Source: Malus domestica
Lineage: Eukaryota; Streptophyta; Magnoliopsida; Rosales; Rosaceae
Direction: 5' to 3'
NCBI RefSeq assembly: GCF_042453785.1
Contig: NC_091661.1
Location: forward strand, 32,383,501-32,447,500
DNA length: 64,000 bases
The translations under genes were made by a program, and so were the position numbers. Positions 53,830 to 64,000 of the stretch are shown in pieces (within the stretch, counting starts at the first letter, position 1; the number at the start of each line of letters is the position of its first letter). The notes beneath the pieces were generated by a model. It did not search any database. It was given only the letters and a program-made list of their open reading frames with translations, and was not told the DNA's origin.

Positions 53830-55167
53830 GCTGAGTATTACCATTACTTGAGGTGATCTGAAAAATGCACCCTAGAATGATAATTATAGGGCACTATCAT
53901 CAATGTATGTGCGTCCAACATAAATCATTTTAGTTAAGTGGTGACGTGTGAGGTGGTGATCTATATCTATATCTTCACGAGAAATGTTAAGGAGTCCCTC
54001 TCAAAAGTGAGATGAACTCTCTACGTTTTTGGCACAATTTCTATACCAACATTATACAATAATGTACTAAAAATATAAAATGGTGAATAATCTTACCTTA
54101 AAAGAGCATACTTAGCATTCTCATATTTCCACATACGCAGTTAGGTTGGTTTGTTGTGGCTCTTGGAAGGAACGCCTGATAATCCATTCATTCACAGGAA
54201 CAGACAAAAAAAAACAAAAGAAGAGAAAAATATAATATAATGGCAGGTCGCTGACCACAGGAAGCTGCACTCAATCTGTTCCAACCAATAGCGTCCCTCC
54301 GTACCATATCTTTTAACAATAAATCGACTTTTTCTAATTTTAATTATGACATATATAAAACACTATAGAAAGAAAAATAAAGGCGGAAAAATGAAAAATA
54401 AAAAACCATTGATTTCATTTGTATTTTTTTATAGCGGAAGGCAAGAAGGAAAGAGTTTGCCTTGTATACTTGGTTGTTTATTGGTTGCGCTGCTCAACAA
54501 CTTTGGGTTCACCGTCGCCATTCGCTCATTAAGTGTCTTCTTGTTTTTCAGCTGAGAGAGAGAGAGAGATTCAGTCTGTCAGGTACGCTACTTGTGCACT
54601 CTTCTTCTGGTTCAAATCCCTGTTCTTTCCCATTTGAGATTGATAGAATTATCATAGATATATGTATATGTATATATGCATGTGTTCATCGCATGGTTGA
54701 TAGCTTGCAAGTTTCAACTCATGGCTTGCAATAATTTTGTTTATTTTCTTTCTGTTTCAACTTTCTATCCATGGCCTCATCATAGCATCATGGGTATTGG
54801 ACTGGATTGGGGAATTGCAATTTTAGTTCAGTTCCACATATACATACATACTTTCTCGCTCTTGTGCTTTCATCCAATCCGTCGCTTTTTGCTTGTCCCT
54901 TTTCTTTTCTATTCTAATCTACGTGAATGATTCATGTATTCTTCTGTTTGTTTGTTCAATCATTGCCTTCAACTTCGTACTTGATATTACTCATAGTCAT
55001 ACTAGTAGTTCTTCGTTTACTAATGCAAGTCTTACTAATTGATTTGTGGCAGATCCTACAACAACTTAATCAATCTGCTCTTGATATATAGAGATACATA
55101 CATATTCATAAAATAAGACAGCAACTGTTACTGTTATGGTAATTGTTTACACACAAGGAAAAGGCAT
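53830..55167. other. Intergenic region and 5' leader of SIG1
   Basis: The first 600 bases are AT-rich without features. From about 54440 sequence resembles a transcribed leader with a GA-rich run (54552-54570). A likely leader intron runs from GTACGC (54583) to TTGTGGCAG (55052). Neither the transcription start nor a TATA box is clear. Confidence 0.4.
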
Positions 55168-58033
55168 ATGATGGCCACAGCTGCTATTATTGGCCTTGCT
55201 ACGGGGAAGATGCTCTTGAATTCCTCTTCCTCTTATAATTCAGATATCACAGAAAAACTCTTTCATCTCAATGACCACGCATTCTTACATTGCCATTTCT
55301 CTTCGACAAAGAATCTTGTCACTGCCAGAAAGTCTAATTCCAACTACACCAGTTCTAGATTTCCGTCTTCCAATCGACCCGACCGCTCCAGTAGGGCTCT
55401 CAAAGAACATGTAGATGCTGCCTTTGGTCCTTCCTCAACCGCACAGCAATGGTTTCACAGCTTCAACGACTTGGAGGAGGAAAGCTCTGATCTTGAATAT
55501 TCAGTGGACGCACTTCTTTTGCTACAGAAGTCTATGCTCGAAAAGCAATGGAATCTTTCTTTCGAGAAAAAGGTATTTATGGATTCAACAATAAAAACAG
55601 CAACGAACAAGAGGATACCAGTCACTTGTTCTGGGGTATCTGCTCGCCACAGGAGAATGAGTACTAGGAGGAATGCTTTCAGTGCAAATCGTTGTCTAAC
55701 GCAACCTAGCACCAATAAGCCGTTGAGGCCAGTCATGAGTCCAGAGCTGCTTCAGAATCGTTTAAAGGGTTATGTGAAGGGTGTTCTTAGTGAGGATTTG
55801 CTGACTCACACTGAGGTTGTACGCCTGTCAAAGAAAATTAAAATTGGCCTCTCTGTCGAGGAGCACAAATCAAGGTTATAACACTTAATAACTTTCCATA
55901 TTCTATGAATCATAAGTACTAAATTAAGTGGGTCAATGTCCATGACAAGACATTCAGAGTGATTGCAGGACAAGTGCTGAAACATTGATTTATTGGTTAA
56001 AAACTAGATATAACGTAGAAAGTATGTTGTTTACAAAACCCTTTTCAACTTGCCAAGTTAGGCTTCTTCACAATGAGCAGGTAGTTCTACTTTTTACTGG
56101 GTGAGGAGTGTGGGTGTAAGAGGTAATTGAGTGGGGTTGGAGTATATCTTTTTCTTACTGTTTTAATTAAATTATTCTTTCGAGTAAGTTGACCTTTATG
56201 GAGACTGGTTCCTTCTGAACGAAAAAGTTCGTTGCTATCTGGTTGTTGCTAATCCTTATCCTTGCATTTGGATCTCCAGACTGAAGGAGCGACTGGGATG
56301 TGAGCCCTCTGATAAACAACTTGCAACTTCATTGAGGATTTCCCGTACTGAATTACTGTCAAAGTTGATCGAATGTTCTTTGGCAAGAGAGAAGCTGGCA
56401 ATGAGCAATGTTCGTCTGGTCATGTCCATTGCTCAAAAATATGATAATATGGGTGCTGAAATGGCTGACCTAATCCAGGTTATTTTTTCTCTTCTTACTT
56501 CATATATGAGACCCCAATATATAGACCCAAACAACAGTAAGACAGAATTTTATTGGAATCTCATATGAGAAGTTCACTGTCTCTCATGTAGGGTGGGTTA
56601 ATCGGACTATTGCGCGGAATTGAGAAATTTGATTCTTCAAAGGGGTTCAAAATTTCTACTTATGTTTACTGGTGGATACGTCAGGTAATGCCAATATTTC
56701 CCCTTGAAATGGTAAATAACTTACTGTCGACATGCAAAATTGACTGATCGGCTAAACCTACGCTGGTTACTTTTTCCTTATATTCTCAGGGTGTGTCAAG
56801 AGCACTCGTTGAAAATTCGAAAACCTTGAGACTGCCGACACATTTGCACGAGAGGTTAGGTTTAATCAGAAATGCAAAAATTAGACTGGAAGAGAAAGGA
56901 ATAACTCCATCAATTGATGTAAGTCTTTTGTTATTATCTTCAGAAAGCAATTGCTTTGCTCACAAAAAATCTGTGAACATGCTGATGCCCGCAACCATAA
57001 GTTTCAAATGTTTTTACTTACAGTGACAATGTTGATTTATCACTCTGCTCTCTTGGTTGATATGTGCTTCTTGTATTACATTTAAATATCAGAGAATCGC
57101 AGAAAGTCTGAATATGTCCAGAAAGAAAGTTAGGAATGCTACAGAGGTACCAAGTGCTTGTGGTATTCTGTTTTTATTGCATTCTCATGTTGTTATCTCC
57201 ATGCTGACCGTGCAGTTTCTTGATCTGTAGGCAATCGGTAAGGTTTTTTCACTTGATAGGGATGCATTCCCCTCTTTGAATGGACTTCCAGGAGAAACTC
57301 ATCATAGTGTAAGTGTCGATTACACCACCTCAATTTCTGCCATTCCAGTTCAGTAAATTTTCCATTCCTTGCTTGCCAGTTTTCTGTCTTGTAATTGACC
57401 TTCTCCCTCACTACTTTTCTTTTTACAGTACATTGCAGATAATCGCCTTGAGAATGTCCCGTGGAATGGGGTGGATGCGTTGGCACTCAAGGTAAGAAGA
57501 AGAATACAAGAAACGATCACCTAGAAAAAGTGGGACTTGTATCAGAAGGAGATAGTTCAAGCATCTCTATCCAGATAAAAAAATAATAGAAGTTCCTTAA
57601 AGAAAAACCAAATGGTACGATCTTAAAAAAATCGTTAAAGCTGGTCTTCATTCCTTTGAAAACTAGTGATACTATGTCTTAAAAGTTACTTCTTACTCTG
57701 TATATATTGCAGGATGAAGTAAACAAGCTCATAAATATGATGCTCGGGGATCGGGAGAGAGAGATCATAAGGCTTTACTATGGTCTGGATAATGAATGTC
57801 TTACATGGGAGGACATTAGCAAACGGTGAGTTCAAATAAGGGCCTAACATCCATCAAACTACCTTACTCTTGGACGTCTTTTGCATCTTGTTAATTTGAC
57901 CATGTGATTATGTGAACTCTGCAGTATAGGATTGTCCAGAGAAAGAGTTAGGCAAGTTGGACTTGTTGCTCTTGAGAAACTGAAACATGGTGCGAGGAAA
58001 AACGAGATGGAGGCCTTGCTAGTCAAGCATTAA
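55168..58033 (+). CDS. SIG1: Plastid RNA polymerase sigma factor SIG1 (SIGA), 514 aa
   Basis: Nine exons join in frame: 55168-55874, 56280-56478, 56592-56684, 56790-56918, 57093-57146, 57231-57308, 57429-57491, 57713-57825 and 57925-58033 (1545 nt). The N-terminus ([17 protein letters not shown], then S/H-rich) fits a chloroplast transit peptide; the second ATG at 55171 may be the true start. SIG1-specific [11 protein letters not shown] and [19 protein letters not shown] segments precede sigma-70 regions: 1.2/2 ([40 protein letters not shown]), 3 ([15 protein letters not shown]) and 4 with its helix-turn-helix ([20 protein letters not shown]). It directs the bacterial-type plastid polymerase to photosynthesis gene promoters. 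Length is close to that of the Arabidopsis protein. Confidence 0.95.
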
Positions 58034-58145
58034 TTTGGTCTCATGTATTTGAGAGTCGAGAATGAATGAATGTATAGATACAGAACAGAAGAGGAATTAC
58101 GAGACAAAGTTTACCTTCCAAGTTGTTTTCAGGTTGAGACACAGT

Positions 58146-58166
58146 GTGTGTGTATGTGTGTGTATC

Positions 58167-58254
<88 letters not shown>

Positions 58255-58255
58255 T
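58146..58255. repeat. Compound microsatellite (TG)n-(TA)n-(GA)n
   Basis: A GTGTGTGT stretch, then about 26 bases of TA repeats, then about 64 bases of GA repeats, in the SIG1 3' UTR or just after it. Confidence 0.9.
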
Positions 58256-58396
58256 GATTAAGAAAGCAAGTTCTCTCACTTCACCAGGTAAGAGCTCTTC
58301 AGATGTTTGGAGCCTAGAATTTGAGAGATGATTAAGAAAGCAAGTTCTCTCACTTCACCAGGTAAGAGCTCTTCAGATGTTTGGAGCCTAGAATTT
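58251..58396. repeat. 74-bp tandem duplication downstream of SIG1
   Basis: A unit starting GAGATGATTAAGAAAGCAAG and ending GGAGCCTAGAATTT occurs at 58251-58324 and again at 58325-58396, essentially identical. Its position right after the GA tract suggests replication slippage. Confidence 0.85.
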
Positions 58397-58778
58397 TGTC
58401 GTATGTACGTATTATATTATATTTCGAGAAAAAACTATTACTATCCCAGTTAGGTATACGAGGATTCATGTTTCTTTACTTGGGTAATTTTCCCCGGGGC
58501 CTTGATTGAGGGCTGCTCTTTCACATACAAGATACAACTCATATGTACAAACAAATGCTGATGACAAGTCTGAATTGCGAAGTAACTCTCTGGCTTCGAT
58601 ATGGTTTTGTAATTTACATATTGAACTATACAGTCCTATTTCTCCCTCACTTGGTTTTGTTATTTGACAATGATGATTCTAACGTATTGATGGTAGGTGG
58701 TATTTTGCGACAAAAACAAAAGTTTAATTCAGACTTTTAGATGGTTAAGTGTCGCAAATCAAAGTTGAGGCGGTAAAG

Positions 58779-61271
58779 TGACACATCCCAACCCCGATAT
58801 CTCCAAATATCTAGATAGACATGTGCTGGTCGACACTCGAGGATGACGAAGCCATTTTAAACATGCATGCAAATTAAAATATGGGATTTGAGGGAAGTCT
58901 ACTAATGCAAAACCGTGTTCAAAGCATACAACTAATTAAGAATAATATGAAAGAATTATTACAGAAATGTACAAACCGAGGAATAAGAGTATGCAGAGGA
59001 GGCTCGAAGATGCCTAAGTAGAAATGTCCTGATGCCGGGATCGTGTACCTTGAATCTAAATCTTGAGGGGGCGCAAAGCCAAAACTGTGGGTGGACCAAA
59101 ATTTATAATAATAGTACTAATAATAAGAAAACCATTTTATTTATGAACATACTAACCCCCTGTTTTGAAAACACATATAATACTACATAATAGGTTTCCT
59201 GAAAACTCTAGCATGCATTGAAAAACATTTATAAAACATGTACGTGTAAAACAATGCTCGATGATGGTGCTATCGCTGCCTGAAGGCAAACCCGTAAATC
59301 TCATCAATACTGTACTTTCTAGGGGTTTCATAGTCGCCCGAAGGCAATACCTGTCCATCACCCGAAGGCAATACCTGTCCATCACCCGAAGGTGAAGCTG
59401 TACGACGTTGAGTTATGCTAGTGAAGAAACATGGTAGGCTATACAACTCCGGGTTACGCCGGAGAAGAAACTTATACATCACACATCGACACTAGCCCCG
59501 GGCTAGTGAAGTTGGGGGTATATCATCAACTCCTCATTCGCTTGAAGGCAGTACATGTCCGTCACCCGAAGGTGAAGTTGTACGACACTGGGTTATGCCA
59601 GTGAAGAAACATGGTAGGTTCCATCACCTGAAGGTGAAGCTGTATGACTTCGGGTTACGCTGGAGAATAAACATATACATAGATATCCTTAATTGTGTCA
59701 TATGGCCATAGACATATACATACCTATGTTTTGTGGATGTGTTGTATGATAGCCCACTAAATAAGTACCAAAAACATATCTCGAAAACCTCATATCAAAT
59801 CCGGAGCTCAAAAGCTCAAAACCTCATCTCAATCAATCCATAATAGCACATATTTATAAATCTGTAAAATAAATCGTATTCGTAATCCATAAAATTTCAT
59901 ATACAAAAACCCAATAATTCATAACCTTTCATAAAACGTGGTTCGATAACTTCTAAATATTTCGTAAAAGCAATTTATATAAATCATAAATTCTTCAAAA
60001 AACATGATTATAGAATCCATAAAACATAATAGAAAACATGCTCATTTCATGAAATTTGCAATGTATGCAAGCCTAATATTTTATAAAAACATGCAAGTTT
60101 AGAAGGGGTCCACTCACAGATATTTTGTTGCCCGGGAACCACTCGAGCTAGCGAGGATGGAGTCACTTCCCATCGTTGCACCTAACCACAATTTGAGACC
60201 ATTTAGTAAAACTATACATAAACGATATAATTTGGGAAAACGGACGGCAAATTCAGATTCGGAACGTCGAAAAACCTAAGGAAGGACCTTGGGTTTTCCC
60301 CTACGCGCCGCCGCATGAGTCACCATGAGGCGGTGACTCGGAAGGCCACGCACCGTTGCACGCGGCGGCTAGCAGTCTCGACTAGCCGGAAAATTCAACA
60401 ACTCCAAAAATTCCTAAATTTTACAGAAATGTAGATCTCAATGAGAGGAACAACTTTCATACCTGGGCCGAAGTCGAATTTAGCTGGGAAACACCTCAAA
60501 TCACCATTGATTCTCCGAAAACCCTTGAAATGGGTGTTCTCGATTCGATGCCTAAACGAACTTCGACGCCTCATCCAATGCTTGGGCCTTGCTTCTGGGG
60601 TTGAGGGGAAGTCTATTGGTGGTGGTGGTTGACGCAGTTAGCTCTAGGATTGATGGATCGCCACCATGGAACCACCACACCCACCTATGTGGTTATTCAA
60701 GAATCCAAGCCTAATTTCTTCGAGTTTGGGGTGGAATTGGTAGAGGGAGGGTCGTGGAGTGTTTCTTAGGTGGTGTTGCGGCGTAATTAGCCGGAATTTG
60801 GTCGGAGGAAGCATTGAATTCCATGGTTCCCACCAGGTCGGGTCGCTCGAGTCGAAGGGAGGTTCGGGTTGGCTGGTTCCTCCCTTCCCTCATTTCTCTC
60901 CTCTCCCATTGGTTCACTCTCCATTTTTCTTCTCTGATTGGGTAGCTCCCCCTCATTTCTCTCATCTTCTTTCCATCACAGCCACACACGTGGCACCAGA
61001 TTAATGCTCCAACAAAATCTGGAGCCTTCCAGATTTCTGGTCAAATGATCATTTTACCCTCAACTTCGACCGTTAATAACTCCAAATTGCGTTCCGTTTG
61101 TGCCCACGCATTCGTAGTGACGAGTACTATGAGAATATGCCAAGAAAACAGATCTTACATGACACGACGGGATGGTCAACAAAAGTCAATGTTTTTCACC
61201 TCGAAGGGTATTTTTATAAATTCACACTTTAAATTTTATAAAACCGTAAACTTTGGGGACAGATAGTTACC
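58779..61271. mobile_element. Dispersed repeat, possibly a reverse-oriented solo LTR (~2.5 kb)
   Basis: It begins TGACACATCCCAACCCCGAT. A possible 5-bp duplication TAAAG flanks it (58774-58778 and 61272-61276), although the right end (GATAGTTACC) lacks the expected CA. Part of it (about 59330-59660) repeats units with ATCACCCGAAGGTGAAGCTG, AGTGAAGAAACATGGTAGG and CGAAGGCAATACCTGTCCAT. It has no long frame. An alternative is an internal piece of a Gypsy element. Confidence 0.4.
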
Positions 61272-61276
61272 TAAAG

Positions 61277-61648
61277 TGTCCCTCTGAACAAAGTTAAGTG
61301 GGATACCCTTCACATTGAAGGCTCAAAATAGCTTAAGATCAACTGATAAACCATCTCTTTGAAGTATTTCAGAAAAATTTGGATCTGCAAAAGTTTCTCG
61401 GATCTGGCTCCTGCCTGCTTAAAACTTGCGTTTTGCGCTTGCTCGTTCTCACACACATGGAAATATCACATGGACATTGGATTTGACAATATTGTAAAGT
61501 TATGAGTTTATGAGGTTAAGCAAGCAAATATCACTTTCCACGTGTCGTCTGGAGATGCGCACAAATCCCCACACTGCAACTTAATAAGCATCCAATTCCA
61601 AACTTCCCAAATTCCACAAGATCCAGTGAGTGAGTGTTGGAAAGTGTA
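61277..61648. other. Promoter and 5' leader region of MEX1
   Basis: No coding sequence. A CACGTGTCG element (ABRE-like CACGTGTC core) occurs at about 61540, within about 110 bases of the start codon. No convincing TATA box. Confidence 0.4.
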
Positions 61649-63958
61649 ATGAAATCAAATCAAATATCAACGGCCGAAAGCCTAGTGGTGGTGCCGTACT
61701 CCTCCTACATCCCTGGTCCGCCTCCTCATCCTCGACTGCAACAACATCATCATCTGAAATCCTTTCCCGCCTCCTCCTCGTCCTCGTCAATCCAACACAA
61801 CACCAACACCAACGCTCTCACCGTCTCTTCCGCGGGCCAAGGCCAATGCTTATTGTTCAACTTTTACCATCCCATTCCTTTGCGTTTGCGGCGCCACTCA
61901 ACTCTCAGCGCTCTTGACTCCGACGTCCCTCACCCTCTTCACCAGGTACTACTACCTGTGCTATATTTTCTCTCTCTCTCTCTCTCTCTCTTCATCTCCT
62001 CATATGTAGCATATCTTATGATAACAATTTACCCGTTGTGTGTAAAACTGTTTGATTCTCTCTGACACGACATGAAGTTCATAGATTTGAAACTCCAATA
62101 ATAATTGTTATTATTTTGGTCTTAACTGATAAATATCATATACTATGTGACTCTGAGCCCTTTGATTTGGGTCAAACCCAACCATTAATATTCATACATT
62201 CTGATTGCTCAAAATTGAAAGCCCTTTGATTTGGGTCATACTCAAACATTAATATTCATACATTCTGATTGCTCAAAATTGAAATTGTTTCCCCCATTCT
62301 CTGGAAAAGGGATCAGTGAAATCCACGAGCAGCAAAACTGGTTTCGAGCAATGGAATTCGTGGACAGCAAAGTTCTCGGGCGCATCAAATATCCCATTTC
62401 TCTTACTGCAAATGCCTCAAATCTACCTCAATGCCCAAAATCTTCTGGCAGGAAATAAAGCTGCCCTTTTGGCAGTCCCATGGATGGTAAGTTGGCAATA
62501 CACTATCGCCAATGTGCCACCACCTTATTACTTTATTCATGAGGATTGAGGAGGCTGCTTACTGCTTAGAACATGAATATTTTCGAGACTTGGGAGCAGC
62601 CTCTCCATAAATGGGGGTAAGGCTAGCCGACATTCACCTCTCCCAGACCCTGCTTAAAGCGGGAGCCTTGTGCAGTGGGTACGACCTTTATATTAGAAAA
62701 TAATCAACATTAGTAGCATAAGCAAGGGAGGAATGTTGTAAATGCAGGGAATGTTTACTGGTTTGCTTGGAAACCTTTCCCTGCTTTCATATTTTGCAAA
62801 GAAGAGGGAGAATGAGGCCATTGTGGTGCAGACACTGGGTGTAATTTCCTTATATGTGGTTTTTGCTCAGCTTTCCATGGCAGATGCAATGCCTCTACCT
62901 TACTTTGTCATTACCTCCATTGTTGTCGCAACTGGCCTTGTTTTGAATTTCTTGAATTACTTTGGTTGGCTTAATGCTGGACTCTGGCGCTTCTGGGAGG
63001 ACTTTATTACTGTTGGTGGGCTATCGGTTCTTCCCCAAGTGATCTCTCTCTCTCTCTTAAAACTCACATCATTTTTCATATTGGTAAGCAGAGCGTCGAA
63101 CAATTGCTCAATTTTAATATCTTTTGTCAACAATTATGATTATAGATTATGTGGTCTACGTTTGTTCCATATATACCCAACAGTATTTTGCCTGGGGCAT
63201 TGGCTTTTGTTGTAGCTGTGGTGGCAGTTGTTATGGTAAGTTTTGTTTACTCTCAGAGTCTTTATTGTATTACTTGAATCTTCACATATTCCATTAAGGT
63301 TAATGTGAAACTGTTTTAAAGTTAACCTCTTGTCTTTAAAAGGAGTTATCCCGTATTTATCATCTGAAATGAGAACTACTTTTTTTCCTTTAAAATTTTT
63401 TCTTCTTTGCAAATTGAGAGAGAAATGCAAGATATTCTATTTTGCGTCTTTTTAGACTTGCAGCTGCTAATATTTGTAGGCTCGGATGGGAAAACTCTCT
63501 GAAGGTGGCATAAAATTTGTTGGAGGAATATCTGGATGGACAGCTACACTTCTCTTCATGTGGATGCCAGTTTCACAAATGGTACTATTTTAGAATATCT
63601 GTTGGTAATTTTTTGTATTAATCTGACCACCATTAATGCTTCCTGTTCAGTGGACAAATTTCCTAAATCCTGACAACATCAAAGGTTTATCAGCTTCCTC
63701 GATGTTGCTTGCAATGATTGGAAATGGGCTTATGATCCCACGTGCACTTTTTATTTGTGACTTGATGTGGTAATTATCTCAGTGACCTTAAACTGCTGCA
63801 AGACATTTTTTATGGTTGAACTATAAATTTGTTGATTTTATAATGGATTTATATACTTGAGTTTTAGTAAAAATAACGGTCAACAATGACCGCAGGTTCA
63901 CTGGTTCTACTTGGGCTTCTTTCTTTTATGGATATGGGAATATCATGTGCTTGTATTG
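61649..63958 (+). CDS. MEX1: Chloroplast maltose exporter MEX1 (3' end beyond window)
   Basis: Seven exons are seen: 61649-61945, 62310-62486, 62748-63038, 63146-63235, 63480-63581, 63651-63769 and 63896-63958, the last ending at a GTAATA donor two bases before the window ends its exon-intron context. The gene continues downstream. The N-terminus (MKSNQISTAESLVVVP, then P/H/S-rich, about 1-95) is a chloroplast transit peptide. The core has MEX1 signatures FLLLQMPQIYLNAQNLLAGN, GLLGNLSLLSYFAKKREN, FVPYIPNSILPGALAF, WTATLLFMWMPVSQMWTNFL and NPDNIKGLSASSMLLAMIGN, with several membrane spans. MEX1 sits in the inner envelope and exports maltose from starch breakdown at night. Start ATG 61649 was chosen because the frame further upstream has only TTG. 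Exon 2 uses the AAAAG acceptor, since a later AG would give an immediate stop. Confidence 0.93.
62157..62283. repeat. ~64-bp tandem duplication in MEX1 intron 1
   Basis: CCCTTTGATTTGGGTCA...CATTCTGATTGCTCAAAATTG is present twice (about 62158-62221 and 62222-62283), with only a few differences. It directly precedes exon 2. Confidence 0.8.
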
Positions 63959-64000
63959 GTAATAGTTTCTGATTTTTGGTTCTTCATCTTCAACTGGATA

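Noticed and set aside
1..64000. CRISPR arrays, operons, ribosome binding sites, tRNA genes
   Set aside because: This is plant nuclear DNA; none of the repeats has CRISPR layout, and I found no tRNA gene with intact A and B boxes and cloverleaf.

Overview
This is a eukaryotic, plant nuclear DNA window. The evidence is multi-exon genes with GT-AG introns, two genes for chloroplast-targeted proteins, plant-type retrotransposons and AT-rich spacers. Cassandra (5S rRNA-bearing TRIM) copies and the overall gene and repeat style suggest a woody eudicot, most likely Rosaceae. That family assignment is inference. Many listed open frames turned out to begin at GTG, TTG or CTG, so I re-derived starts and exon boundaries by hand. 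Each of the five gene models keeps reading frame across every intron.

Host genes, left to right: (1) 9760-12470 (+), a 367-aa membrane-anchored coiled-coil protein of unknown function; (2) 13279-16381 (-), a polyglutamine-rich GLTSCR1-domain protein of the BRIP1/2 type, a SWI/SNF (BRAHMA) complex subunit, convergent with gene 1; (3) 26732-35275 (+), an 18-exon YAK1 dual-specificity kinase of 951 aa; (4) 55168-58033 (+), the plastid RNA polymerase sigma factor SIG1 (514 aa, 9 exons); (5) 61649 to the window end (+), the chloroplast maltose exporter MEX1, cut by the window edge. Exon-like segments of an unidentified plus-strand gene lie at about 3780-6050. Genes 4 and 5 both act in the chloroplast, but nothing suggests co-regulation; neighbours here are independent plant genes.

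The rest is dominated by nested transposable elements. From 1 to 3758 and from 48186 to 52486 lie two members of one non-autonomous LTR retrotransposon family, both read on the minus strand (primer-binding site TGGCGCCG). Both carry host gene pieces in sense orientation: a DUF1664 protein in the first; a GH31 alpha-xylosidase, VPS35 and an oleosin-like segment in the second. From about 36.5 to 53.6 kb a single degenerate LINE is interrupted by three insertions: a young, apparently intact Ty1/copia element (37072-42364), a tandem array of six Cassandra LTRs (45579-47329), and the second gene-capturing element. Each insertion has a 5-bp target-site duplication, perfect or one base off, and removing it rejoins the LINE reading frame. 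At 18.66-24.1 kb a second LINE fragment is split by a 4-kb hAT element (TTF zinc finger, DUF4371, hAT dimerisation), and a 644-bp hAT MITE has landed in that element's own target-site duplication. A related 932-bp hAT MITE (7727-8658) sits inside a longer inverted-repeat region. A complete single Cassandra lies at 25051-25666, and a 2.5-kb repeat, possibly a solo LTR, at 58779-61271.

The most unusual signals are the LTR family that repeatedly carries host coding fragments, the Cassandra tandem array, and the very clear insertion chronology in the LINE.
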